Positions 35,852-47,000 of a DNA stretch of 64,000 bases are shown here, piece after piece; within the stretch, counting starts at the first letter, position 1, and each line of letters begins with the position of its first letter. This DNA is from Plantago elongata (taxonomy: Eukaryota > Streptophyta > Magnoliopsida > Lamiales > Plantaginaceae): assembly GCA_036897095.1 (NCBI GenBank), contig JAYMSP010000056.1, forward strand, positions 35,029-99,028, given 5' to 3'. Both the position numbers and the translations under genes were made by a program. The notes under the pieces were generated by a model. The model did not search any database, was not told the DNA's origin, and worked only from the letters and a program-made list of their open reading frames with translations.

Positions 35852-36475
35852 TTAGACCATGCCCAATGGGGCACCGTTGGCGCGGTGTCGCGTCGCGCCA
35901 TGGCGCCCGCATCGGGAACGGGAGGCGCGTCGTCTCGTGGCGCGGCGTGCATGCCATGCCGTGCTGTGGCAACAGCCGGTCGTATATTTTCCTTTTATTT
36001 TTTATTTTTCTTTTTAAAATTCAAATTATATACATTTTAAAACGGTAATATCTCCAAAAATACGAAATAAAAAAATTAAAAAAATCACCAACGACTATGT
36101 TTTTTCAAGATCTATAAAATGAGACCAATCTTGATATTTTTTACTTCATTCCATCTCCAACTCCAGTCGGGGTTGTGTGTTTGATTATTTTCGATGTTGT
36201 ATGTTGTGTGTTTGTTGAATTTTATCTCCGTTCGATTTTAATTTCCCGCACTATATTGTAATATATTCCTGGTTTGTTCTATCTCAATAAATTGTAAAAC
36301 GTCTTCAATAAAATGCAATTTGATTAAGTTTAACTTCTAAACAAATTTATAATATGTAAATTAATTTTTTTTTTAAAAATTGACGTGGCATTCACGACGT
36401 GTCGACGACGCGTCACCTCTGCAGAAAAATCGCATGACGACGCATCGTCGCGCGTCACTATCGGAGATAGTCTTA
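35852..36475. mobile_element. PIF/Harbinger-type non-autonomous element, 618 bp
   Basis: The element 35855-36472 begins GACCATGCCCAATGGGGC and ends ...CTATCGGAGATAGTC. The termini are imperfect inverted repeats, and TTA lies at both sides (35852-35854, 36473-36475), the usual Harbinger target duplication. The two ends are strikingly GC-rich (GGCGCGGTGTCGCGTCGCGC) against an AT-rich middle. It encodes no transposase. Confidence 0.7.
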
Positions 36476-36703
36476 GGTTTCATTTGATTGGAGAGAAAAT
36501 GGGGGAAAAGGGAAAAAAACGGAAAATATTGTTTTTCACCATTTGGTAGAGCCCAGAAAATTCTAGGAAAATATGAATTATTTTATCAAATATTGATGTC
36601 TCTATAAACTAAGGAAAGTTACATGAAAATGTTATCAATTTTTTATTTTCCCTTCTTTCCTTTTTCTTTTCCCCCGTTTTACGTCAAACCAAATGAAGCC
36701 TTA
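36473..36703. mobile_element. Tourist-like MITE, 225 bp, adjoining the Harbinger element
   Basis: Element 36476-36700 has termini GGTTTCATTTGATTGG and CCAAATGAAGCC (inverse GGCTTCATTTGG) with TTA at both sides (36473-36475, 36701-36703). The left TTA is shared with the element at 35855-36472. The interior is symmetric in purine/pyrimidine content (GGGGGAAAAGGG near the left end, CCCCCG near the right). Confidence 0.75.
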
Positions 36704-36850
36704 TTGATTATGCTAAAAATTTGAATCCTTGTGCACATAGAATTTCACATTTGTTATTTGTGGATGAACGATTTTTTGTGGGTATAATAAGGGGGGTGTA
36801 GATGTTGTGGGTGATACTCTTGATAAAATAGTTTGGTGTCTGTATAGTGG

Positions 36851-37516
36851 TAGGCCTGAAAATGGTTGGTTAAAGATCATAATTATAATTATTATATATT
36901 TTTTTGAACAGTTAATTATAATGTTTAGGAATCGACCGGTTACAACCGTAACCAATTTAATTTCAGGTTACGGTTAAAAACTGCTTCAAATTTTTTTTAA
37001 ACGCACGAATTTTTTTGTATATGTATTTTGTCCGGGTGGGACTTCTTCGGGTGCCCGACCAAAAAATTAAAATTTCATGGAAACACAAGTGAAATTACAT
37101 TTTTGTTAACTCTTTTTTTTTATCGGGTAGGGCACTCTTCCTCGCCCCCTGCGGTACCCGATAAAAAAATTAAAATTTCGTGAAAACACAACAAAGTTAT
37201 ATTTTTGTTAACTTTTTTTTTTGGTCAGGTAGGGGGTAGGGTACCCCACCCAACACCACCTCCCCCCTACCCGATCAAAAAAATTAAAATTAATTTTTGC
37301 GAATTTCTGTGAAAAATAATATTTGCGATTTTTCCTCCCGAGTAAGAAAGAATTTTCAAAAAATCGACAAATAACTTAAACCTATAGTTATTTTTGTTTA
37401 TACGACCTAATCATAACCGGTCAGTAAAATTTTCAATTACGATTATTATTAACTGGTTATGATTATGTAAAATCAAAATAGTGGTTATAGTTATTAACCA
37501 ATCATTTTCAAACCTA
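36851..37516. mobile_element. hAT-like non-autonomous element with internal tandem units
   Basis: The ends TAGGCCTGAAAATGGTTGGT and the inverse of the right end, TAGGTTTGAAAATGATTGGT, are inverted repeats. Inside (about 37020-37300) a unit of about 100 bp recurs three times with AAAATTAAAATTTC and TTTTTGTTAACT and a GGGTAGGG/CCCGA border. I see no 8-bp target duplication, so the superfamily is a guess from the terminus type. Confidence 0.6.
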
Positions 37517-38099
37517 ACGAGGAGGTTTGGAGAATTTTAAATATTAGAGTTGTGGAGAAAAACGCAAAATATTTGGGATTACTGGCAGAGTTGGAGATGT
37601 CCAAAAAGGGGTGTTTTGTTGGATTAGAGAGTAATATGCTCTTGAAGAGGTTTGTACTCGAGTTTTTTACTAATCTATACGAATCCATTGCAATTTTTTA
37701 AAATTTTTTTAGTTAATAAAATTATCAACAACTTCATATATTTTTTATCAAATAGTACATATTTGTGTACTAACCATGTAAGAATAATTGAGTGGACTCA
37801 TTCTTCTCTTCATTTCACTAGTTCATTTGTTTACATTTTCATCTTTCTCTTTAAATTTAATTTTGTCCAATTTAAAACATTTATAACTTAAAATAAAATA
37901 TGATAAAAATAAATAAAAATGACCAACAACTACATTTTCACGAGATATATAATTAGAGACCGCTATTGACTATGTTTGAATTATTTTTCGAGATCTAAAA
38001 AAATCACTTATGACTTTATTTGAATCTTAATAAATTGTAAAACGAGTTCAAAAGTGCAATTTTATTATATTGAGGGCAATAATTAAACTAGCAACATGA
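37517..38099. other. Transposon-like AT-rich debris
   Basis: Strings such as GAGATATATAATTAGAGACCGC resemble the middle of the Harbinger element at 35.9 kb, so this may be an old related copy. No gene is seen. Confidence 0.4.
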
Positions 38100-38114
38100 T
38101 ATGATAATCATATA

Positions 38115-39078
38115 GGGTAATCGGACTGGGCATCATACACAGATATCGGGTAATGAGTACGGTTATCGGGCATTGCTTACGGATATCAAATATCAAACAC
38201 GAGTATCGTTCATTGGATACGGGTGACGGGCGGATACTGGGCAATGGGTATGGTTGTCAGGTAATGTTTACGGATACCAAACATCTAATACGAATGACGG
38301 GCATCGAACACGAGTATCGAGCATCGAATTTGAATACTGGATTGGACATCGAACACATACAGGGCAATGGTTACAGTTATGGGTGGCAAACGAATCAAAC
38401 GTTCACGAAATGTTCATGAAAACTTTCGGTCAATGTTCAGTTCGTGTTCGGTTTGACCGAACCGAACATGTTCACGAGCATGTTTGTGTCGTTTCGAACC
38501 GAACAACGAACACTTTTATTCTTTATCGAGTGTTCGTGAACTGTTCGCGAACACACAAAAAATATTTTATTATATTTTTATTAATTTTTAGATCACATAA
38601 AAATTCATTATGCAATTAATGGTATTTAAGGTTATAATTTTTTATTTGAAATTAATTATTGTTGGTTATGATGTTGTAGTATATTATTTTATTTTAATTG
38701 TAAAATTTATATTTTAGACTTTTTTAAAAATATAAACGAACAATCAAACGCAAACGAACAGACATGTTTATTACAAACGAGTCGAACATGCAAACCGAAC
38801 ACGAACAATTAAAAAAAAATCGAACCGAACACAAACACTAATTTTTATTGTTCGTCGAACACGAACAGGAACCGAACATACATTCGAACGAACAAACGAA
38901 CAATAATTTTGTCAAATGTTGGGTTCGTTTCCCACCCCTAGTTACAGTACCGGGCATTGTTTACGGATATCGAACATCAAACACGGGTACCGTGCATCGG
39001 AGACAGGTGACGGACATTGGATACGGAGAACGGGCATCGAATACAAGTATCGAGCATCGTATTTGGGTACCGGTATTT
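38115..39078 (+). repeat. Minisatellite of GGGCATCG-type units, split by a transposon
   Basis: Two blocks, about 38115-38377 and 38941-39078, consist of diverged units of about 17-20 bp close to TATCGGGCATTGGATACGG. A higher-order order of units (GGGCATTG..TTACGGATATC..AACACGAGTATCG) recurs in both blocks. The 563-bp element at 38378-38940 separates them, and removing it joins the blocks at GTTACAGT. Confidence 0.75.
38370..38948. mobile_element. hAT MITE with exact 8-bp target duplication
   Basis: Element 38378-38940 (563 bp) has termini TATGGGTGGCAAACGAA and, inverted from the right end, TAGGGGTGGGAAACGAA. It is flanked by exact GTTACAGT copies (38370-38377 and 38941-38948). An 8-bp duplication plus this terminus is typical of hAT elements. 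The interior is rich in GTTCG/CGAAC (subterminal CGAACGAACA-type repeats on both sides), as is common for hAT subterminal regions, and has an AT-rich centre. It has no coding capacity. Confidence 0.9.
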
Positions 39079-40264
39079 TTTAATATAAATGATTATTCTT
39101 ATTTATTCAAGATATTTATAAGTGTTTAAAGTTAAAATTAGTATCATTGTATTTTTAAAATTATTTTACCATATTTTAATATTCAAATAAAGTTGTTAGT
39201 GATTTTTATGCATATCAAAATAATAATTAAATCAGAGTTGAGAGTGATCTCTATTTATATATCTCGAAAATATAAAATTGTTGGTGATTTCTATTTTTTT
39301 TTTTTACATTTTTATTTTTCAAGTTATGAACATTTTAAAGTAAACAAAACTAAAATTTAAAAACAAAAAAAATGATAGATGAGAACATGACATGTGTTAT
39401 TAAGAAGGAGAAAGTTTGGAGGTGTTTATTGTACTTTAAAGGATAAATATGTACATTCAACACTAAAATTGTAGTGATTTGATGAAACAAATTTTGGTCC
39501 AAAAAAATATAAACAAATGAGTCACATTGTATTATATGATAGTTCTCCCGTTGGTACTCATGCTATGGCATGTACTAAGCTTCCTAATTATCTTATTTGT
39601 AAGTTATAGATCATGTTTAGCAAAACTAACTGAAAAGATAGTTGGTAACTGAATAATTAGCTGGTAGCTTGTTAGATAATTTTTTTTTTCAACAAGTTAA
39701 TTTGGTTAACTTTCAAACCAACTAACTTGTTTGAAAAGCTGCGCGTTCACGTAACGAGTTTTTTATTTAAAAAATTCATGAAACTGAAAAGCTAGTGATA
39801 AACGGAGTTATGATTTAATATTTTTGAATTTCGGTGGAGGTGATATGACTAATAACAAAATTTATTGAGTGAAGCGGAATAACCTTTATGATGATAATGG
39901 AGAATGAATTTCCCATGTCTTCGTTCTTATAATCTAGCAAATGTTGAATAAACAAGTTAGGTGGATTATGCATAACCCGGATTCTCTCTGTGTGTGACAA
40001 AAGCTAAATACTTTACTACATGTGATATCCTTGATGCTACTGACCTTAAAAATTCTTCATACACTTGAAAGAGTATTCTTGGTGCTTTAGAGTTATTTTC
40101 TTTTAGAGTTATTGAAGTCGGTATTGTTTAAAGTATTAGAGATGGTTATTAGTGTTGTTGTGTGGCATGATAATTGAATTCTTCAAGATGGTTGCCACCA
40201 TACTCCACTGCAGATTTTCACAGGTAGATGTTTCTATTTTATTACTTAGACCCTCCTCCACCAG
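39079..40264. other. Intergenic AT-rich DNA
   Basis: About 39220-39370 again resembles Harbinger-type internal sequence (GTGATCTCTATTTATATATCTCG). About 39610-39740 has AACTAACT/GTTAGT motifs. No gene is recognised. Confidence 0.4.
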
Positions 40265-40770
40265 AGTACATTTGTTTTAATACGAATGGTTCAACCCTGG
40301 ATAACTTTGATTTAGCCGGTATAGAGTGTATCTTGCGTTCACACTCTGGTTCCTTTCTGTAAGTCATCAGTGGTTACATCGGCTACACAGATAATAATAT
40401 TGCAGAATTTGTAAGTTTACGCATGGGTCTTATGTTGGCCATACAACGAGATATTTATCATCTGCTTATCCAGACATACTCTTATTACTTATTTGCTTGT
40501 TTGACTCTTATTACTTATTTGCTTGTTTGTGCAGGCTTCAGTATCCGGCTCGGGTATATCAACCTCCTTAATATTCGCAAACAGTTACACGCTTTTCAGT
40601 TCAGATTTCTTTTATTTACAGGGAGGCCAATGGCATGGCTAATGGTCTGGCAAAATGTGGCAGTGCTATGTATAGTACTGTTAGTAGTGGTGTTGCTAGT
40701 AGTGTTAATGTTCATAGTTCGGTTAGTATTAGTATGTTATCCGGACAGATGAATCCAGTTTTACATGTGT
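40265..40770 (+). pseudogene. Retroelement RNase H (RVT_3-type) remnant
   Basis: Translated pieces recall the RNase H domain of plant non-LTR elements. One frame gives NTNGSTLDNFDLAGIECILRSHSGSFL. It is followed by AEFVSLRMGLMLAI-like residues (AEFVSLRMGLMLAIQRDIYH near 40440) and then REANAMANGLAKCGSAMYS (about 40625-40680). Stops and frame changes break it. No reverse transcriptase is seen next to it. Confidence 0.6.
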
Positions 40771-41043
40771 GGGACATCTGTCCAGATTGGCTTGATATAT
40801 TAGTCTTAGCATACCTCCGTTCAGTGTTTATGCGCCGTGTCACCCAAACTGCATGTTTGGAATCGTTTGTATATGAACTCTGTTAGTAGTTATTATATTA
40901 TATATATATATATAACTAGTTGCTTGTCAAAAAAAAAATAAAATGATAAAAGTGCTCAAAAAGAAAAAGGGAGAAAACAAAAGGAAGAAATGGCATCAGA
41001 TAATCTTATATACAAAAATCACAATTATATGGAGGGTGATGGC

Positions 41044-44000
41044 CTAGTTCTCTTCATTTACATCTGACTTGGAATCACTGGATAAATTCAGTGAAGAAGA
41101 CCACTGATCTGGAACCATTAAGAAGTAGGCAGACATGGCTTTCCTGAATCGTTTCTTGTATTGCTTCGGTGAAATTACCGTTGGAGATGCATTTTTTGGC
41201 CCTCCAAGAATGCCTGATGCCTTAACCCAAGTTTCCAGATGCTTGTCCCATGTGTACTGTCTCATGAAGTCAATTATTCCAAGCACCAGCTCATGTTTCT
41301 CCGAGTCCACACCAACAAGTAGAGAGTAGTCCATAACATCTATCGACTGCAGCAGCAACATAATTCTTAGTTATCCAGAGATTTTATAAAATAACTGCAA
41401 GTGTATAGTTTGTTCAAGTATAGAACACATTGTAAATGAAGAACTAGGCAGGGTCAATTCATATTAAGGACAAGAAGCTCCAGAAAGGTTGCAAGATTAT
41501 AGCAAATGAAATGATGACCTTGTTATGTGCGTCTTACTCCAAATTCATGTGTCATATTTTGTACGAACTAGCCTTTTCTTTTTTTTCTTTTTTTTTTATA
41601 GAAAGAATGGGGTTCTGGAGCTAAGTTCCTATTTAACAAAGAGTATTTTGGGTAAGCAAACAACAGGTGGGGGTTCAATGCATGTTTTAGTTTCCCTGCA
41701 TGCTAAATGCAGTGGTAAAAAAATAAAAAATCATGCTTGTCACAGGGACGCTTTATCCAGAAGTAAATGGCAGAAAGATGTGTCAATACTCTCATACAAC
41801 TAATTCATGCTCTGCAAGTTAAATTTCATTTCTAACTCAATAGAAAGTCAATATGAAGCTTACAGCAAGAAATGCAGTGTCATTCCAAACAGCTCTCTCC
41901 AACAGACGTTTTGCCTTAGTTCCCAGGAAAATAGGGGAGGTTGGCATTGCCTCTATCAAGTTCTGATCGAGCAAAACTTTATTGCTTCCACTTGAATCAG
42001 GATTATACCGCGATCGAGAAGACCCTTTAAGGTCATATAATCTGGTGATGCTGCGCCGAAAAAGAAGGTTCTCCATCACCAGGACATCCATTTTTGATTC
42101 TTTTCCCCCTTTGATATGCTTCGATGTGACCTGAAAGCGAACAGCCAACCAACCAACAGAAAACACATACTAAGAGGTGGTACGGTGATTTGATAATCCT
42201 ATGAAATTTTAATTCCAAACATATCACAAGGATATTACAAAGTAAGCATACCAATCCAAAGCAACCACACAATAAACTAATTCAACAAATTCTGGAAAAT
42301 CAAATAGAGCCAGCAGAACTCTATCCATTATCATTTGCCGCATATATTTGAATGGGAAACGTAAAATAATATTGTTATGCCAATGACATTACAGTGTCAA
42401 GGGAAAAGTAAAACAAAATAAAATTTGGCACATGTTCAAGGCCCTTAGTCGAGGAAAGATATTAAATGAGAGAGAGCGGTTATTGAGTTTTTGTTCCTAT
42501 AAAATTTGACACACGTGGAAGAGAACTGTTTCACATAATAACATTTGATTGAACTCTCCACATATTAATCATCCAAATTTCATGTCCCCAAGGAAGTTCA
42601 TAATCAGTTGAAAATGAAAGCATTGTTCGAAATAACTTTTCTTATGCTTGTGTAAACTTCTCTTGTTTGTTTAATAAATTAAATTTAGCCGTTTGGAAGA
42701 AAAACAAAAGAAAAAGGCTCTGGAGCTTAATTTACACTTGTTGAGTGACATGTCAAAACTGGAATATTCATCTGGATTCACTATTTTATACGAACCAAGC
42801 TGGACAGTGATAGCTATTATGTCTTTAGACATATCTATCTCCACAAACAGTGCCACATGATACGGTTAAGTAACAAGACAAGTAAGCCATTAAGTGGGAA
42901 AAGATGAACGGTACATAGAATGGACATATAATGAATTAGAATATTGATGTATCACAACAGCAACTATAAGAAAATTGATACCTGATAAATGCCTAAAACC
43001 TTTGCAAGGCAGGTGGGACATCCCGTACTTATTGATTCGGTTAGGTACCTGAAGTAATATGATGCAAACTTAATAAATGACTCTAACTCTGTCTTTGTCA
43101 CTTGTTTAATGATAAATCGGTCATCCAATGTTTTTGCAAAGAATACGTTGCTTTTACCACCCTGAGCACCCCACTTCTTGCAGCGACTGAGTGAAAGAAC
43201 AAAATCTAATTCACTTGCACAGCAAACTCGCCTCAAGGCTTCAAACTGCTTCGCAAAATAACAAGTTACACTGTACTTCACCTTCCCAGGAGGACCTTCA
43301 TCCGAGAAAGATACTCTGGCATGCAAGGAATCAGAAAACAGAAGTGGATCCAATCCAGAGAAGCCCCGAGAAGCAGAGGACAGGAAGCTTTGATCAGCAG
43401 AACCAACGCTCCTTGTGGACTCGGATGGTATATCCTCGAAAGAATTAAGTGAGAGCAAATTAACAGACTCCAAAATCGAAAATGAAGAAGTGGATCCCAA
43501 AGGTTTAGGCTTTTCAGGTGCCTCTGACATAAAGTTCTGATAATCTGGTGAGGTCAGCGCATATGCTATGACGCTAGTAGGCTCATCATCATAAACAGGC
43601 AGAATGATGTCACCAGAGGCTACAGGTAGCAGTAACCTAGCACCACCAACATGTAGCAAGTCTCTCAATGATGTGATGTAAACGGGTATATAGGTATTAA
43701 TCATGCCGAGCTTCTGTGCATTATCTGATGAAATCTTATTAAGTGACTCGTACAAAAATGAAAAGGGTATCCTCACCCAGCTACTTGGGTTTTCCATCTC
43801 ACTTGCATCGATTATAGGCAATTCAGAACGTGGGGGATATAACTCTTTGCCCACAAATGAATCTTTTGTGGAAGGACCAGCAGCAAGTTCTGTTGTTGAA
43901 TTACTGGAAGATACCTGATTCAGTACCTGGGGAGATGTATTCATGGCTTTCTCATCTGAGGCTACATGTTCCCGCCATTGATTACCTGCCCATTCAGTAT

Positions 44001-47000
44001 CTATGTTATCAGATAAATTTTCCACAGCAGCAAAATGCCCCTGTGATTGAGCCCTTCGTACAGCCTTTATTGATTTTAGGCTCTCTGAATGACTATTTGA
44101 ATCTAAACCAAAAGATTGACGAGGATCAAGATCCCGTTCACTAATCAGGGTCCCACATTTGTCAATTCCTCCATGGATTTCATGAGGAGAGTTATTCCGA
44201 CTTTGTCCTGCCTCAGTCATGGCTACATCGGGATTGAAATCAACAAGAGAGCAGTCCCAGCTACTGAAACCTCTACCTGGCCTGGAAACCACATTCAACT
44301 CGGCATGCTTCTCCCGAAAATTGACAGGTGTTTCCTTAGACGAGATGCTCTTGTTTGGAACCCTAGATCTCGGAGTGTGTATCAAGCGTTGGTCCCAGAC
44401 ATAAGCAAGAAAAACTAACTTCTTTCTCAACCTGTTCATCTCAAGAATGTCAACTGCCGGCTTACCAGATTTTACCTCATCATTTAGCATGCCCCACATA
44501 GACTCCTGAACAGAATCCGGTTCAGTATATTCTACATGATAGCTAGACATCTTTGCTAAAATCAATGGACGCATGGATTATTACAAGGAGGATTAAATTG
44601 GGAAACACGTTGCAGTCTTTTAAATAGTTTCTATTCAAGGTCTTCATGTAATTGTGTAGGAATGCTGTAAGCTAACTTTGAATCTAAGAGTGGTATGAAT
44701 AACAATACTGGGAAGGGAATGCGCACACACAAACAGAAAGATACAGACAATCAGCCAGAGAGGGATTAAAAGCAAAAAGACCACCTCAAATTCTTTTTTC
44801 TCCATTTGAAACATCAACTTCAGTTCCACTATCCGTTGACCTGTATCAGGTGGCTTTGCGCTTGAGCCGTTCCCATCCTTTGCGGAGATCTGATGAATTG
44901 CTTTCAGGACCTCAGCAAAGAGGTGTGTTGCCTTGAGTCTCACCTGTTTGTTTAAGCAAATGAAAATGGTAAATTATCGAAACCTGGCAAGAACTATTTG
45001 CATTTCCAAGTAATATCACCTCATCAAGATCTTTCTGTATCCACTCCTGCTCATAATAATTAAACTCAACTGCTGGAGGTGGAAGATAGACAGAATGGAC
45101 AACAATTGGAGCATAGTGGAAGCATGCAACCATTCTGCCTAAACTGCAGGGAAAATTTTGAAGGAAATCAGAACAAAAGGAGACCAAACACATTCTATTT
45201 TGCCTCTTGGAAACTAAAAAACTTATAAAACCCCCAACTGACGGAGAACAAAACACGATTGGGATGATGATAGGGTTGAGCAACCAGCACTGCAGAGCAA
45301 TACCAATGAGACTCCAACTATTTCACGACCACCAAGAATAGATCATGATTCGTACTCCCACTTTTTATATAAGATGTTTTGTGTTTTATCTGTTTGATAA
45401 ATATAAGATGTTTTAGGAGTTTCTATCATGTCATTCCATTTTTTATGCACCCAACCCCTTAATTGATCTTTTTTTTTTTTTGTCTTGAACTGTACAAAAC
45501 CTTAAACATAATCTTCTATAGGTGAGTTTATTTATCCCAGGCATGGCCATTTTTATTTTCAATTACTTATCAATACGATTGATAAAGAAAAGGCTGTGTA
45601 AGTTTGTGTGGAAAAACCAAAACATATTAATATCTTATATTAAAAATAGGAGGGACCGAGGGAGTAGTAAATCAGAAAGAAAGGTTAAAAAAAGGCCATC
45701 ACCTCAAGAGAATTCAAAAATAGACCATGAATCATGATGTTAGAAAAGTATACCCATAAAATCGAAGGCAGTCTCTGTGAATTGAATGGCCACAAGTTGC
45801 AACCCTGCTCGCAGCAGCATGGTTTGAAAAACTAAGCTCCAAAAATTTTCCAAAAGATAAGCCCCAGGCAGCATCTGACATCAGCACTCTTTTAGTCGCA
45901 GGAGGAAAACCATTAATCCTGGGGCAGCGTAAGCACCGGTGCCACATCCAGATTTTCCCTTCCCTCTCTCCGGCCAAGAGAAACCCAGGAAGCTTCCTTA
46001 CCGAAATTGTAAGACTTCCTTGTTGGTGAGTATAACAATGAATATGTGATTCTGCTGGCATTTCACATGAGTGGCACCGGTATACCTGGGAAATAAAATC
46101 AAAAAACCAATATATCTTAATATATTGTACTGAACTTCATAAATTATGCAGCTGCATCAGAGAGTAAACACTGTAGATAAGGAATCTATATACCTGGTCA
46201 AATAATTGGTCTTGTAGAAATCGACCCAAAGGTCTGTCAAAATTTCCATAGTATTTGATTCGAAGTAGATGAGAACGCTCACACACAACTCCTTTCTGCA
46301 CACATCTTGATGAAAGAGAGACCAAAATGCTCTGTTGATCTGATCGTTGAGGAAAGTCTTCCTTGAAGGGTCCTAGCTCCCCATGGTCATCACTGTTAAG
46401 CTCAGAACTGTCCAAATTTGAAGGCTGTTTATTTCTATCATCATCGTAAGAAATGCTGAAGCCAACTCCTGAATCCTCGGCCATGTAAAACTGGTCAGAG
46501 ACTAAGTTTTGAAACTGGGCTGAGCCTATGTTTTCAGTTCTCACAGCTTCATCAAGATAATCCATCTCTTTTGCCACGAAACATTCCCCAGAGGACCCAC
46601 TGTTACCATCCTTAGGCTTATGAATAGCAAATGGCTTGTCCAGGTGAGGATCCAATAAATCAGAACAGTATTTGGTGCAATCTACGTCATCCTTCATATA
46701 GTCTGTTTTTGGAGTCTTCGCAGCACTTTCAGACTGGGAAGGAGCTGCGTCAGACATTGGAACTGCTTTAGACGATTCTCCAATATCTAGAAACAGGTCA
46801 TTCATAGACTGAAATGAGTTGGTTGGGTCTTTCGACCCTTGAGGCTTTTCAGAAGAATCATTGTAACCAGGGATCATGGATATGGATCTGTCAATGTTCG
46901 ATGGCCTGCCAGGGAGGGCAACTTTTATAGGAGATGTCAAAGGAAGTTCTGGCAGACGAGCACCTTCATCAGCAAGAAATGATGTCTCTAGAGCTAAGTG

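Noticed and set aside
38115-39078. A CRISPR-like array
   Set aside because: Units are diverged and contiguous without unique spacers, and the window is a plant nuclear genome.
40423-40886. A membrane protein gene (hydrophobic frame)
   Set aside because: The frame overlaps RNase H-like remnants in other frames (REANAMANGLAKCG) and has no supported exon structure.
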